Of a stretch of 33,166 nt of DNA, positions 16,040-23,564 are shown piece after piece (position 1 is the stretch's first letter; each line of letters opens with the position of its first letter). A program made the position numbers and the translations under genes. Source of the DNA: Rhodoferax sp. (GTDB taxonomy: Bacteria > Pseudomonadota > Gammaproteobacteria > Burkholderiales > Burkholderiaceae_C); NCBI GenBank assembly GCA_031291305.1, contig JARLJH010000018.1:1-33166 (forward strand). Reading direction: 5' to 3'. Below the pieces are notes generated by a model. That model ran no database searches. It worked only from the letters and a program-made list of their open reading frames with translations, and was not told where the DNA came from.

Positions 16040-16600
16040 CTGCCCATTGTAAAAACCGTTGTCTGGCCCGATGAAGCGGCCACGCGCAGCTTTGCTTCGG
16101 GGCTGGCCATGCAGCCAGCGATCAGCAACGCATTCATCGAGCTGCGCGGCGACCTGGGGGCTGGCAAAACCACGCTGGTGCGGCACCTGCTGCGCGCTTT
16201 GGGCGTGACTGGGCGCATCAAAAGCCCCACCTATGCGGTGGTGGAGCCCTATGAGCTGCCAGGCCTGAATGTCTGGCACTTTGACTTTTACCGCTTTAGC
16301 GACCCACGCGAATGGGAAGAAGCCGGCTTTCGGGACATCTTTGCCAGCCCCGGCCTGAAGTTGGCTGAATGGCCGGAAAAAGTGGCGGGCCATCTGCCTC
16401 TGGCCGACTTGGTGGTGCAACTGGCGACGGTCGATGACCACACACGTCAGGTGACTCTGACCGCACAAACCCCTACAGGGGTGACACTTATGTATTTTTT
16501 TGATAGCATGCTGGCATTCTCAGACAAGGGCCTGAAGGCTATTGAACTGGATGACACACCCATGAACCAAGTAACCGCTCCCAACGGAAACAGCGCATGA
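16019..16600 (+). CDS. tsaE: tRNA threonylcarbamoyladenosine biosynthesis ATPase TsaE
   Basis: TsaE is the ATPase partner of TsaB/TsaD that makes t6A in tRNA. The 193-residue protein has Walker A GDLGAGKTT (residues 44-52), 'IKSPTYAVVEPYE' (switch region), 'VWHFDFYRF' and 'LAEWPEK'. ATG 16019 is chosen; upstream residues in the longer frame belong to queG read antisense. Family proteins usually end about 25-35 residues earlier: here the C-terminal MYFFDSMLAFSDKGLKAIEL segment is encoded by a copy of the dispersed repeat. The stop overlaps the amiC start (ATGA). Confidence 0.93.
   Translation: MYSETVHLPIVKTVVWPDEAATRSFASGLAMQPAISNAFIELRGDLGAGKTTLVRHLLRALGVTGRIKSPTYAVVEPYELPGLNVWHFDFYRFSDPREWEEAGFRDIFASPGLKLAEWPEKVAGHLPLADLVVQLATVDDHTRQVTLTAQTPTGVTLMYFFDSMLAFSDKGLKAIELDDTPMNQVTAPNGNSA
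16493..16545 (+). repeat. Dispersed AT-rich repeat, copy 3, inside tsaE
   Basis: TATTTTTTTGATAGC, a degenerate left arm (TGGCATT), CAGACAAGGGCC and AAGGCTATT follow the same order as the intergenic copies. The stretch is read in frame as the C-terminal tail of TsaE, so the repeat has been absorbed into the gene. The left arm is too degraded to form the usual hairpin. Confidence 0.5.
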
Positions 16601-18015
16601 AGCGCCGCGACTTTGTACACACTGGCGCGCTGGTGCTGCTGCTGGGCGCGCAGGAGCTGGCACGCGGTGCCACCATTCTGGCAGTGCGGGTGTGGCCGGC
16701 ACCCGACTATTCGCGCGTCACCATCGAGTCCGACACCCCCCTGTCCTTCACCCAGAACTTTGTGCCCGACCCGCCTCGGCTGGCAGTAGACGTGCGCGGC
16801 ATTGACCTGAACCAGGCCCTGAAAGAGCTGGTAGCCAAGGTGGTGGCCAGCGACCCCACCATCCGGGGCATCCGCGTCGGACAGTTCAGCCCCGAGGTTG
16901 TGCGCCTAGTGTTCGACCTGAAGCAGCCAGTGGCGCCACAGGTCTTCAACCTCAAACCCGTGGCCGCCTACCAGCACCGGCTGGTGTTTGACCTGTACCC
17001 CACACAGGTGGCGGACCCGCTGGAGACCCTGATTGCCGAGCGCATGCACGATGCGGCACCAGCAACGCCCAAGACGACGACCACGGCCGACCCGCTTGGC
17101 GAACTGATCGCCAAAAAAGCCGACAATGCCGCCTCTGACGCTGCAATGCCCGCCAACAAAGTAGCCACTAACCGCACTAACGATACCGCAGAAAAGATAG
17201 CTGGAAGCCAAGGTGCGACAGGGGCTTCAGGCCAAAAAAGCCTAAAAGACTCTGACGGACCCTTTATGTCGGTGCCGCGTCCCGAAGCAACCGACAGGCT
17301 GATCATCATCGCCTTGGACCCTGGACATGGCGGCGAAGACCCCGGCGCCATCGGTCCCGGCGGTACGCGAGAAAAAGACGTGGTCTTGCGTCTCGCCCAC
17401 CGTCTGCGCGAACGCATCAACGCCACCACCGCCAATGGCAACGCCATGCGGGTCTTCATGACACGCGACTCCGATTTCTTTGTGCCACTGGGTGTGCGCG
17501 TGGACAAAGCGCGCCGCGTCCATGCAGACCTGTTCATCAGCTTGCACGCCGATGCATTTTTCACACCCAACCCGCAAGGGGCCAGCGTGTTTGCGTTGAG
17601 CCAAGGCGGCGCATCGAGTTCGGCGGCACGCTGGATGGCGGCCCGGGAAAACAAGGCCGACCAGATTGGCGGGCTGAATGTCAAAGCCAAAGACGCGCAA
17701 GTCACGCGCGCCCTGCTGGACATGAGCACCACTGCGCAGATCAAGGACAGTCTGGTCTTGGGCAGCGCCATGCTGGGCCAGATCAAACGGGTGGGCAAGC
17801 TGCACAAGGGCCAGGTCGAACAAGCCTCGTTCGCCGTGCTCAAGGCACCCGACATTCCCAGCGTGCTGGTTGAAGCCGCCTTCATCAGCAACCCTGAAGA
17901 AGAAGCCAAGCTCAACAGCGACGCCTACCAGGAGCACCTGGCCGACGCGCTGATGAAGGGCATTGAGAGCTATTTCGCCAAAAATCCGCCGCTGGCGCGT
18001 GGCCGCACGGCCTGA
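16597..18015 (+). CDS. amiC: N-acetylmuramoyl-L-alanine amidase AmiC
   Basis: The 472-residue periplasmic enzyme cuts the amide bond between muramic acid and the peptide during cell separation. The N-terminus MKRRDF plus a hydrophobic stretch fits a Tat signal, as in E. coli AmiC. An AMIN domain (about 28-135) targets it to peptidoglycan at the septum. A long, Ala/Thr-rich linker follows (about 136-225). The zinc amidase_3 domain (about 235-460) has LDPGHGGEDPGAIG (zinc His), TREKDVVL (zinc Glu), SLHADAF (zinc His) and VEAAFISNPEEE (catalytic Glu). The linker contains a probable in-frame copy of the dispersed repeat. It overlaps tsaE by four bases. Confidence 0.93.
   Translation: MKRRDFVHTGALVLLLGAQELARGATILAVRVWPAPDYSRVTIESDTPLSFTQNFVPDPPRLAVDVRGIDLNQALKELVAKVVASDPTIRGIRVGQFSPEVVRLVFDLKQPVAPQVFNLKPVAAYQHRLVFDLYPTQVADPLETLIAERMHDAAPATPKTTTTADPLGELIAKKADNAASDAAMPANKVATNRTNDTAEKIAGSQGATGASGQKSLKDSDGPFMSVPRPEATDRLIIIALDPGHGGEDPGAIGPGGTREKDVVLRLAHRLRERINATTANGNAMRVFMTRDSDFFVPLGVRVDKARRVHADLFISLHADAFFTPNPQGASVFALSQGGASSSAARWMAARENKADQIGGLNVKAKDAQVTRALLDMSTTAQIKDSLVLGSAMLGQIKRVGKLHKGQVEQASFAVLKAPDIPSVLVEAAFISNPEEEAKLNSDAYQEHLADALMKGIESYFAKNPPLARGRTA
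17196..17238 (+). repeat. Probable dispersed repeat, copy 4, in the amiC linker
   Basis: GATAGCTGGAAGCCA, then TGCGACAGGGGC and AGGCCAAAAA, matches the tsaE copy block by block (GATAGC, GGCA/GCCA, GACA, GGGC, AGGC) with the same spacing. It encodes part of the disordered linker (IAGSQGATGASGQK), a place where an insertion would be tolerated. The match is weaker than for the intergenic copies. Confidence 0.4.
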
Positions 18016-18044
18016 TCGCGTTCCAAGCCTGCCTGAGTCAGCGG

Positions 18045-18066
18045 GTTTCGGGGTTAACCCTGAAAC
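18045..18066 (+). promoter_or_regulatory. 22-base near-perfect palindrome upstream of an unknown gene
   Basis: GTTTC-G-GGGTTAACCC-T-GAAAC is symmetric apart from one central-arm mismatch pair. It lies 30 bases after amiC and 70 bases before the next start. No T-run follows, so an operator is as likely as a terminator. A second inverted repeat (AAGAAGCCA at 18070-18078, TGGCTTCTT at 18108-18116) follows it. Confidence 0.4.
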
Positions 18067-18136
18067 AGCAAGAAGCCATCAGAGTGCACACTTCGTCACC
18101 CATTGACTGGCTTCTTGACCGTTATTTCTCAGCACC

Positions 18137-18697
18137 ATGTCCGACACAAGCATTGATTTTTACCGCGCCATTTTTTCCAAAACAGCCATTGGGCAACAGG
18201 AGGTGCAAAGTCGAACGCTCAGGCTGCATCCGTTGGTACGGCGACTGCTGATCCTGGTGGACGGCAAGCGCAGTGGCCAGGAACTGGCCACCTTCGTCGA
18301 TGGTCACGCTGCAGCCGACCTGCTGAACGAGTTGCTGACCCAAAAATGTGTCGAGGTGAGTGCCTCTCTGCCTGCTGCAACGGCCGCCGCGCCAGCGCCA
18401 GCAACGCGTGGAGAAGCAGTGTCCGCAATCATGGACAACACTGCTCTGGCAAACTTGCCTCCGCCTGAAAACCGTAGCGCGAAAGAGGTGGAGATGGCGC
18501 GCAACTTCATGATCAATACGGTCAACATGGAGTTTGGCCTGCACATGCGACTGTCACTCACCGAAGCCATCAGCAACTGCGCAACAGCAGATCAGCTTCG
18601 GCAGGTGTATCCGTTGTGGTCCTCGACCATGGCGTCCAGCCGCAGCGCTGCCAAAGAACTGCCCGCGCTGACCGAAAAGTTGCTGCGCGTGCTTTGA
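18137..18697 (+). CDS. Unrecognised 186-residue protein
   Basis: I do not recognise a family. The N-terminal 70 residues look like a small alpha/beta domain (FYRAIFSKTAIGQQEVQSRTLRLHPLVRRLLILVDGKRSGQEL), reminiscent of short regulatory domains in Burkholderiales proteins but not assignable. An Ala/Pro-rich linker (about 76-96) follows, then a mostly helical C-terminal part (about 112-186) ending KLLRVL. No signal peptide or membrane segment is seen. The start ATG 18137 has no strong ribosome site. The gene stands between amiC and a structured convergent intergenic region; two inverted repeats precede it. Confidence 0.7.
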   Translation: MSDTSIDFYRAIFSKTAIGQQEVQSRTLRLHPLVRRLLILVDGKRSGQELATFVDGHAAADLLNELLTQKCVEVSASLPAATAAAPAPATRGEAVSAIMDNTALANLPPPENRSAKEVEMARNFMINTVNMEFGLHMRLSLTEAISNCATADQLRQVYPLWSSTMASSRSAAKELPALTEKLLRVL

Positions 18698-18797
18698 TTC
18701 CCTCTCCAAATCATTTGTGTCTAGGCGTCGAGCCGCAGGCGTTACCGGCGCAAGACAAAGCGCGATAACAACGACACGGATGATTTGAAAAGGGAAT
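18697..18797. terminator. Long imperfect stem between convergent genes
   Basis: Three arm pairs line up in register: ATTCCCT with AGGGAAT, CAAATCAT with ATGATTTG, and GTGTC with GACAC, separated by short symmetric mismatches (3 and 2 bases). The loop of about 50 bases is GC-rich and may fold further. It fills nearly the whole gap between two convergent stops, so a bidirectional terminator or a REP-like element fits best. Confidence 0.5.
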
Positions 18798-18802
18798 GTG
18801 GT

Positions 18803-19450
18803 TCAGTACCAAGGCACCTGCACATCTGCCCGACTGCGGCACTGGGCAATGCGCACGGCATTGGGCTCGTCGGTGCTGGCCATCCAGTCCAGCGCCTGCT
18901 GCTCGGTGCGACCAAAGCGCATGTGGCGAGCCAGCAAACGTTCGTGCCGCAAGGCGTCAGGCACATCCAGATACCACACCTCGTCCAGAACTTCGGTGAC
19001 CTGGTTCCAGGGCGCCTCTGGCAGCAGCAGATAGTTGCCCTCGGTGACGATCAAACGCGTCAGCGGCAGCACAGCGATGGCACCGGCAATGGCCTCTTCG
19101 AATTCGCGGCGATATTCAGGGGCGTACACCACTTCATCGGCGGGCTGGGCGTGAATGCGCCGCAGCAGGTTGACATAGCCCGCAGCGTCAAACGTATCGG
19201 GCGCACCCTTGCGGTTACGCCGCCCCAGGCGCTGCAACTCGCTGTTGGCAAGGTGAAAGCCGTCCATGGGCACCACTTGCACCAGGTCGCCAAACTGGTC
19301 CTGGATGGCCTGCGCCAGGGTGGATTTGCCAGCACCGGGCGCGGCAACGAGGCCCAGAATCTGGCGACCGCCGATGGCAAGAAGATGTTGGAGACGCTGC
19401 TGGCAAACCTCGGGCAAGGTGATGGGGCTGGCGGGTGTCATGCTTGACAT
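18803..19450 (-). CDS. frcK: FrcK/YggC-like P-loop kinase of the fructose locus
   Basis: The roughly 215-residue protein is a PanK/uridine-kinase-like P-loop kinase: Walker A APGAGKST, 'VVPMDGFHLANSEL', 'RKGAPDTFD', 'PEYRREFEEA', 'LIVTEGNYLLL' and 'RHMRFGRTEQQALDWMASTDEPNA'. FrcK of the Sinorhizobium frcBCAK fructose operon belongs to this group, and an frcBCA set lies just across the divergent promoter. The start is uncertain: ATG 19450 or 19441 fit the family, while ATG 19510 has the best ribosome site (AGGATGAG) but would translate the dispersed repeat into the N-terminus. The phosphate acceptor is not known. It follows the PfkB kinase gene on the same strand. Confidence 0.8.
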   Translation of the reverse strand: MSSMTPASPITLPEVCQQRLQHLLAIGGRQILGLVAAPGAGKSTLAQAIQDQFGDLVQVVPMDGFHLANSELQRLGRRNRKGAPDTFDAAGYVNLLRRIHAQPADEVVYAPEYRREFEEAIAGAIAVLPLTRLIVTEGNYLLLPEAPWNQVTEVLDEVWYLDVPDALRHERLLARHMRFGRTEQQALDWMASTDEPNAVRIAQCRSRADVQVPWY

Positions 19451-19459
19451 TGCATTCAA

Positions 19460-19510
19460 ATCAATAGCTATATGCGCTTTATTCATAAGGGCTACGGGCC
19501 GATTATTCAT
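19460..19510 (+). repeat. Dispersed AT-rich repeat, copy 5
   Basis: ATCAATAGCTATATGCGC, then TTCATAAGGGCTACGGGCC and GATTATTC match the 30503 copy in order and spacing. It sits between the PfkB kinase stop and the frcK start, possibly covering the native frcK translation start. Confidence 0.6.
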
Positions 19511-19520
19511 ATAAGCAAAC

Positions 19521-20531
19521 TCATCCTGCGAACGACATGGCAACCGTCTCCAGTCTGTCCAACACCTCGGAGCGCGTCGGCGGCACACAGCCCCGTTGCA
19601 TCACACACAGACTGGCGCTGGCAATGGCGCTGCACAAGAGGTCACGAGCCACGCCTGATGCCACTGGCGCAGAACCCCAATCCGCTGGCAGGTGATGCTG
19701 CAACATCGCCGCCACCAGACCCGCCAGAAAACAGTCCCCGGCCCCCACCGTGTCAACGACCGTGATGGGTTCCAGCTCACGCGCTTCAAACACCTGCCCG
19801 TGACGTGTCAACAGGGCAGCCCCCTTGCTGCCCAAGGTCAGGGCCAGGACGCTGGCACGGCTGCCTTTCAGCAAGTGACGCGCCTGAGCCAGCGCCGTGT
19901 CGCCCGGCAAGTCCAAACAAGTCAGGTCTTCGTCGCTGGCTTTGATGACGTCAGCGTACTGCAGCGCGGTCAGCACATGGCGGCGGTATAGCTCCAGATT
20001 GGGCATGACTGAAGGGCGCAAATTGGCATCCACCACCACCGTTCGCCCGGCCTGGCGCTGTGCGGCAAGCCAGGGCAAATAGGTTTCACCGTCATCAGGC
20101 GACAGGGCCAGCGCGCCAGTACACACCAGAGACAGGAGCTCGCTCTGCGCACAAGCCTGTGTCAGCGCGGTGGCACTGGTGGCGCGGTCAGCCACACCCT
20201 GGCGGTAAAAAGCGTAATCCGGGTGACCACTGGCATCCACATTCACCACCGCCAGCGAGGTCACCTCCGGCACCGGATCGGGCTGAGCCAGGTGTACGCC
20301 GTCTTGAACCAAAGCGGCAGCCAGCTGGCGGCCAAATCTGTCTCTGGACAACGGGTTGAGGTACAGCGTCCCAATGTCCTGACGCGCCAGGGCGCGGGCC
20401 AGGTTATAGACAGCGCCCCCCAAACAGGGCTCGAAACGACCATCGGCACCAGCAATCAGGTCGATCAACGCCTCGCCCGCAGTGGCCACTTGAACCGGGG
20501 AACTTATTTCTGGCATGTTAGGGTTTTCCAT
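19521..20531 (-). CDS. PfkB-family sugar kinase (fructokinase type)
   Basis: The 336-residue ribokinase-fold enzyme would phosphorylate the imported sugar, probably fructose. Motifs: 'ATAGEALIDLIAGADGRFEPCLGGAVYNLARALARQ' (PfkB signature 1 region, with GGAVYN in place of the usual GGAxxN), 'VVVDANLRPSVM', 'KASDEDL' and the anion-hole/catalytic motif DTVGAGDCFLAGLV (signature 2, catalytic Asp). ATG 20531 is chosen from the divergent promoter's position; ATG 20516 is an alternative and neither has a clear ribosome site. It is the first gene of the leftward arm, followed by frcK. Its promoter appears to share its -10 element with frcB. Confidence 0.88.
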   Translation of the reverse strand: MENPNMPEISSPVQVATAGEALIDLIAGADGRFEPCLGGAVYNLARALARQDIGTLYLNPLSRDRFGRQLAAALVQDGVHLAQPDPVPEVTSLAVVNVDASGHPDYAFYRQGVADRATSATALTQACAQSELLSLVCTGALALSPDDGETYLPWLAAQRQAGRTVVVDANLRPSVMPNLELYRRHVLTALQYADVIKASDEDLTCLDLPGDTALAQARHLLKGSRASVLALTLGSKGAALLTRHGQVFEARELEPITVVDTVGAGDCFLAGLVAAMLQHHLPADWGSAPVASGVARDLLCSAIASASLCVMQRGCVPPTRSEVLDRLETVAMSFAG

Positions 20532-20543
20532 AACTAAAACAAC

Positions 20544-20594
20544 TTGATTTAATAACTCTTGCAGGACTATAGTCCAGCCACGCTGATCCATCAA
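20544..20594. promoter_or_regulatory. Divergent promoter pair sharing one palindromic -10 element
   Basis: Rightward: TTGATT (20544-20549), 18 bases, TATAGT (20568-20573). Leftward, on the minus strand: TTGATG (20594-20589), 17 bases, TATAGT (20571-20566). Both -10 hexamers lie in the perfect palindrome GGACTATAGTCC (20564-20575). The rightward promoter would serve frcB; the leftward one would start transcription about 27 bases before the PfkB kinase. The palindrome is also a natural repressor site for the ROK regulator of the locus. Confidence 0.6.
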
Positions 20595-20601
20595 GCGTAA
20601 A

Positions 20602-20621
20602 TACCCGGGGATCTACCCGGG
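20602..20621 (+). repeat. Tandem TACCCGGG boxes in the frcB leader
   Basis: TACCCGGG occurs at 20602-20609 and again at 20614-20621, 12 bases apart. Each contains the palindrome CCCGGG and together they form a larger dyad. They lie downstream of the proposed start of frcB transcription and could be a second operator or a leader-RNA structure. Confidence 0.45.
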
Positions 20622-20676
20622 ACACGAGCGATGACATAACAACCCGACCGCAAGGTCACTCTCTCAAAGGAACGAC

Positions 20677-21663
20677 ATGAAATTCTCTACTCCCCTGATC
20701 CTGAGCGCATTGACCCTGGCCGTGGGCACCTCATTTGCCGCCGACAAACCCATCATTGGTCTGATTACCAAGACAGAAACCAACCCCTTCTTCGTCAAAA
20801 TGAAGGAAGGCGCCAAGTCCGAAGCTGAAAAAGGCGGCGCCAAGCTGATGTCTGCCGCAGGCAAGATCGACGGCGACACTGCTGGTCAGATCACCGCGCT
20901 GGAGAACATGACCTCTGCGGGTGCCAAGACGATTTTGATCACCTCGGCGGGCGACGCCATCATCCCAACCGTGAAGAAGGTGCAGGCCAAGGGCGTGCAG
21001 GTGATTGCACTGGACAGCCCGTTTGACGGCGCTGACGCCCTGTTTGCCACCGACAACTACAAAGCTGGCATCCTGATTGGCGAATACGCCAAGGCGGCCA
21101 TGGCTGGCAAAACACCCAAGATCGCCATGCTCGACCTGTTCCCCGGCCACCCGGTGGGCGCGCAGCGTCACAACGGTTTCATGAAGGGTTTTGGACTGGC
21201 CGCCAATGACGCCAAGTCCAACGAGCTGTCTACCGCTCCCGAGATCGTTTGCGCCAACGACACCAATGGCGACCGCGCCAAGGGTCAGACCGCCATGGAA
21301 AACTGCCTGCAAAAAGATCCTGACATCAATGTGGTTTACACCATCAATGAACCCGCTGCTGCGGGCGCATACAACGCACTGAAGAAGGCCGGCAAGGAAA
21401 AGGGCGTGCTGATCCTGTCGGTGGACGGTGGCTGTGAAGGCGTCAAGAACGTGGCTGCAGGCGTGATCACCGCCACCTCTCAACAATATCCGCTGAAGAT
21501 GGCAGAAATGGGTGTGGCCGCTGGCCTTGAATATGCCAAGACCGGCAAGAAGGCGTCTGGCTATGTTGACACCGGTGTGACGCTGATCGCCAAGAAGGCC
21601 ATCGCTGGTGTCGACAGCAAAGACACCAAGGTTGGCCTGGCTCTGTGCTGGGGCAAGAAGTAA
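20677..21663 (+). CDS. frcB: Fructose-type sugar-binding protein FrcB
   Basis: The 328-residue periplasmic protein (Peripla_BP_4, ribose-binding-protein fold) has a Sec signal peptide (residues 1-21, cut after SFA). Visible features: 'GLITKTETNPFFVKMKEGAKSEAEK', 'ALDSPFDGADALFATDNYKAGILIGEYA', 'LDLFPGHPVGAQRHNGFMKGF', 'VVYTINEPAAAGAYNAL', 'SVDGGCEGVKNV'. Two pairs of Cys may form a disulfide. It matches the FrcB line of fructose/mannose/ribose binders. AAGGA eight bases before ATG 20677 fixes the start. Two strong hairpins follow it, probably setting a higher level than the permease. Confidence 0.88.
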   Translation: MKFSTPLILSALTLAVGTSFAADKPIIGLITKTETNPFFVKMKEGAKSEAEKGGAKLMSAAGKIDGDTAGQITALENMTSAGAKTILITSAGDAIIPTVKKVQAKGVQVIALDSPFDGADALFATDNYKAGILIGEYAKAAMAGKTPKIAMLDLFPGHPVGAQRHNGFMKGFGLAANDAKSNELSTAPEIVCANDTNGDRAKGQTAMENCLQKDPDINVVYTINEPAAAGAYNALKKAGKEKGVLILSVDGGCEGVKNVAAGVITATSQQYPLKMAEMGVAAGLEYAKTGKKASGYVDTGVTLIAKKAIAGVDSKDTKVGLALCWGKK

Positions 21664-21675
21664 GTTCATTCCGGA

Positions 21676-21702
21676 TTCAGCGCAAAGTTCTCTTGCGCTG
21701 AA
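21676..21702 (+). terminator. Hairpin 1 between frcB and frcC
   Basis: TTCAGCGCAA and TTGCGCTGAA form a perfect 10-base-pair stem with a 7-base loop, 12 bases after the frcB stop. No U-run follows, so it is more likely a 3'-end stabiliser or processing site than a full terminator. Confidence 0.6.
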
Positions 21703-21726
21703 GTCAGGATGAGCCAGGCAACATGC

Positions 21727-21758
21727 AATTCGGACTCTGGTTACCCAGGGTCTGAATT
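21727..21758 (+). terminator. Hairpin 2 between frcB and frcC
   Basis: AATTCGGACTCTGG pairs with CCAGGGTCTGAATT over 14 pairs, including two G-U pairs in RNA, with a TTAC loop. It lies 28 bases before the frcC start. With hairpin 1 it resembles the stabilising structures after binding-protein genes such as malE. Confidence 0.6.
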
Positions 21759-21785
21759 CCTTCAACCTTTCGCACGGAGCCCGTG

Positions 21786-22745
21786 ATGTCCACGACCAAC
21801 AAGCGCAATATTCCCTGGGGTGCCCTGGGGCCCTGGATCGCCTTAGGCGTTACCTGCCTGTTTTTCACCACGCAATCGAGCCGCTTTCTGAGCGGTGGCA
21901 ACCTCTCCCTGGTGCTGCAGCAGGTGATGGTGGTGGGGGTGATCGCCATCGGCCAGTCACTCATCATCCTCACCGCTGGCATTGACCTGTCATGCGGCAT
22001 GGTGATGGCGCTGGGTGGTGTGGTGATGACCAAGTTTGCCGTCGATTACGGCTTCAATCCCTATCTCGCTATTCTGGCTGGTCTGGTGGTAACCACCGTT
22101 TTTGGCATGCTCAATGGCCTGCTGATCACCCGCATGAAACTGCCCCCCTTCATCGTGACCTTGGGCACGCTGAACATTGCCTTCGCCGTCACACAAATTT
22201 ACTCAGAGGCGCAGACCATCACCGACCTGCCCCCCGCCATGACCTTCCTGGGCAACACCTTCAACATCGGTAGCACCGAAGTTAGCCTGGGAACGGTCAC
22301 GATGCTGGTTCTGTATTTTCTGGCCTGGTTTGTGCTGCGAGAAACCGCACCTGGGCGTCACCTGTACGCCGTGGGCAACAACCCTGAAGCAGCGCGGCTG
22401 ACCGGTATCAGTGTCAACAAAGTGCTGGTCACCATCTATTCGCTGGCCGGACTGTTTTATGGCATTGCCGCCCTGCTCTCGGTGGCGCGCACTGGCGTGG
22501 GCGACCCCAACGCTGGCACCACTGAAAACCTGGATGCCATCACCGCCGTGGTGCTGGGTGGCACCAGCCTGTTTGGCGGGCGCGGCATCATTCTGGGCTC
22601 CTTGGTGGGGGCGGTGATTGTGGGTGTATTCCGCAACGGTCTGACGCTGATGGGCGTGGCCTCGGTCTACCAAACCCTGATCACCGGCATTTTGGTAATT
22701 TTGGCGGTAGCTGCCGATCAGATGTCTCGCAAGGGAGTAAGGTGA
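21786..22745 (+). CDS. frcC: Sugar ABC transporter permease FrcC
   Basis: The 319-residue protein (BPD_transp_2, RbsC type) has about eight to ten membrane segments and the family sequences 'SLIILTAGIDLSCGMVMALGGVV', 'LNGLLITRMKLPPFIVTLGTLNIAFAV', 'YAVGNNPEAARLTGISVNKV' (ATPase-docking loop) and 'AITAVVLGGTSLFGGRGIILGSLVGAVIVGVFRNGL'. It forms the sugar channel with FrcB and FrcA. ATG 21786 is preceded by GTG 21783 in the same frame; GGAG lies seven bases upstream of the ATG. Its stop overlaps the frcA start. Confidence 0.9.
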   Translation: MSTTNKRNIPWGALGPWIALGVTCLFFTTQSSRFLSGGNLSLVLQQVMVVGVIAIGQSLIILTAGIDLSCGMVMALGGVVMTKFAVDYGFNPYLAILAGLVVTTVFGMLNGLLITRMKLPPFIVTLGTLNIAFAVTQIYSEAQTITDLPPAMTFLGNTFNIGSTEVSLGTVTMLVLYFLAWFVLRETAPGRHLYAVGNNPEAARLTGISVNKVLVTIYSLAGLFYGIAALLSVARTGVGDPNAGTTENLDAITAVVLGGTSLFGGRGIILGSLVGAVIVGVFRNGLTLMGVASVYQTLITGILVILAVAADQMSRKGVR

Positions 22746-23542
22746 TGACACAAAATACTTCGCAACCGCTGGTCATGCAGGCCAAGGGCATCATCCGGCG
22801 CTTTGGCCAGGTGACAGCGCTGGACGGCTCCGACTTCGAGCTACGTGCCGGTGAAATCATGGCCGTCATCGGCGACAACGGCGCAGGCAAATCGTCGCTG
22901 ATCAAGGTGCTCTCGGGCGCAGATATTCCGGATGAAGGCGAGGTCTTCCTGGACGGCAAGCAGGTTCACTTCAAATCGCCCATCGACGCCCGGCGTGCCG
23001 GTATCGAAACCGTTTACCAGGATCTGGCCGTGGCCCCCGCCATGAACATTGCCGAAAACCTGTTTCTGGGCCGCGAGATTCTCAGGCCCGGCTTCATCGG
23101 CCAACTGCTGCGCCTGCTGGACAAGAAAGAGATGCTCAACCAGGCCATTTCCCGCATGAATGACCTGAAGGTCGGCATCCGTTCCATGACGCAGGCGGTG
23201 GAAACGCTCTCAGGCGGCCAGCGCCAGTGCGTGGCCGTGGCCCGTGCCGCCGCTTTTGCCCAGCACGTGGTCATCATGGACGAGCCCACCGCTGCGCTGG
23301 GCGTGAAAGAAGGCAACATGGTGCTGGAACTGATTCGCCGCGTGCGCGACAAAGGCCTGCCGGTGATTTTGATCAGCCACAACATGCCGCACGTGTTTGA
23401 GGTGGCCGACCGCATCCACATCCAGCGCCTGGGCAAGCGTGCCGCCGTGGTCAACCCCAAGACCATCAGCATGAGTGACACCGTGGCGGTCATGACCGGC
23501 GCCAAGACGGTGGACGAACTACCCGCCGAGGCTCTGGCCTGA
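22745..23542 (+). CDS. frcA: Sugar ABC transporter ATPase FrcA
   Basis: This single-domain ATPase of 265 residues has Walker A GDNGAGKSS, Q-loop VYQDLAV, signature LSGGQRQ, Walker B VVIMDEPTAALGV and LISHN. Most RbsA-type sugar ATPases are two-domain proteins near 500 residues; FrcA-type ones have one domain, which supports the frc assignment. The switch residue is His in ISHN. ATG 22745 shares one base with the frcC stop; GTG 22742 is in frame. GGGAG lies just upstream. The gene is followed after 22 bases by the mutarotase-like gene. Confidence 0.9.
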   Translation: MTQNTSQPLVMQAKGIIRRFGQVTALDGSDFELRAGEIMAVIGDNGAGKSSLIKVLSGADIPDEGEVFLDGKQVHFKSPIDARRAGIETVYQDLAVAPAMNIAENLFLGREILRPGFIGQLLRLLDKKEMLNQAISRMNDLKVGIRSMTQAVETLSGGQRQCVAVARAAAFAQHVVIMDEPTAALGVKEGNMVLELIRRVRDKGLPVILISHNMPHVFEVADRIHIQRLGKRAAVVNPKTISMSDTVAVMTGAKTVDELPAEALA

Positions 23543-23564
23543 CCGCACCGAACGAAAGTAAACC

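Noticed and set aside
16040-16468. Long N-terminal extension of QueG to 16468
   Set aside because: The extra part is antisense to the Walker A and core of tsaE and has no QueG similarity; GTG 16039 gives a normal-length enzyme.
18730-18775. Integron attC-like site within the convergent stem
   Set aside because: The stem is long and imperfect, but the paired RYYYAAC and GTTRRRY core sites are not both present, and no integrase is seen.
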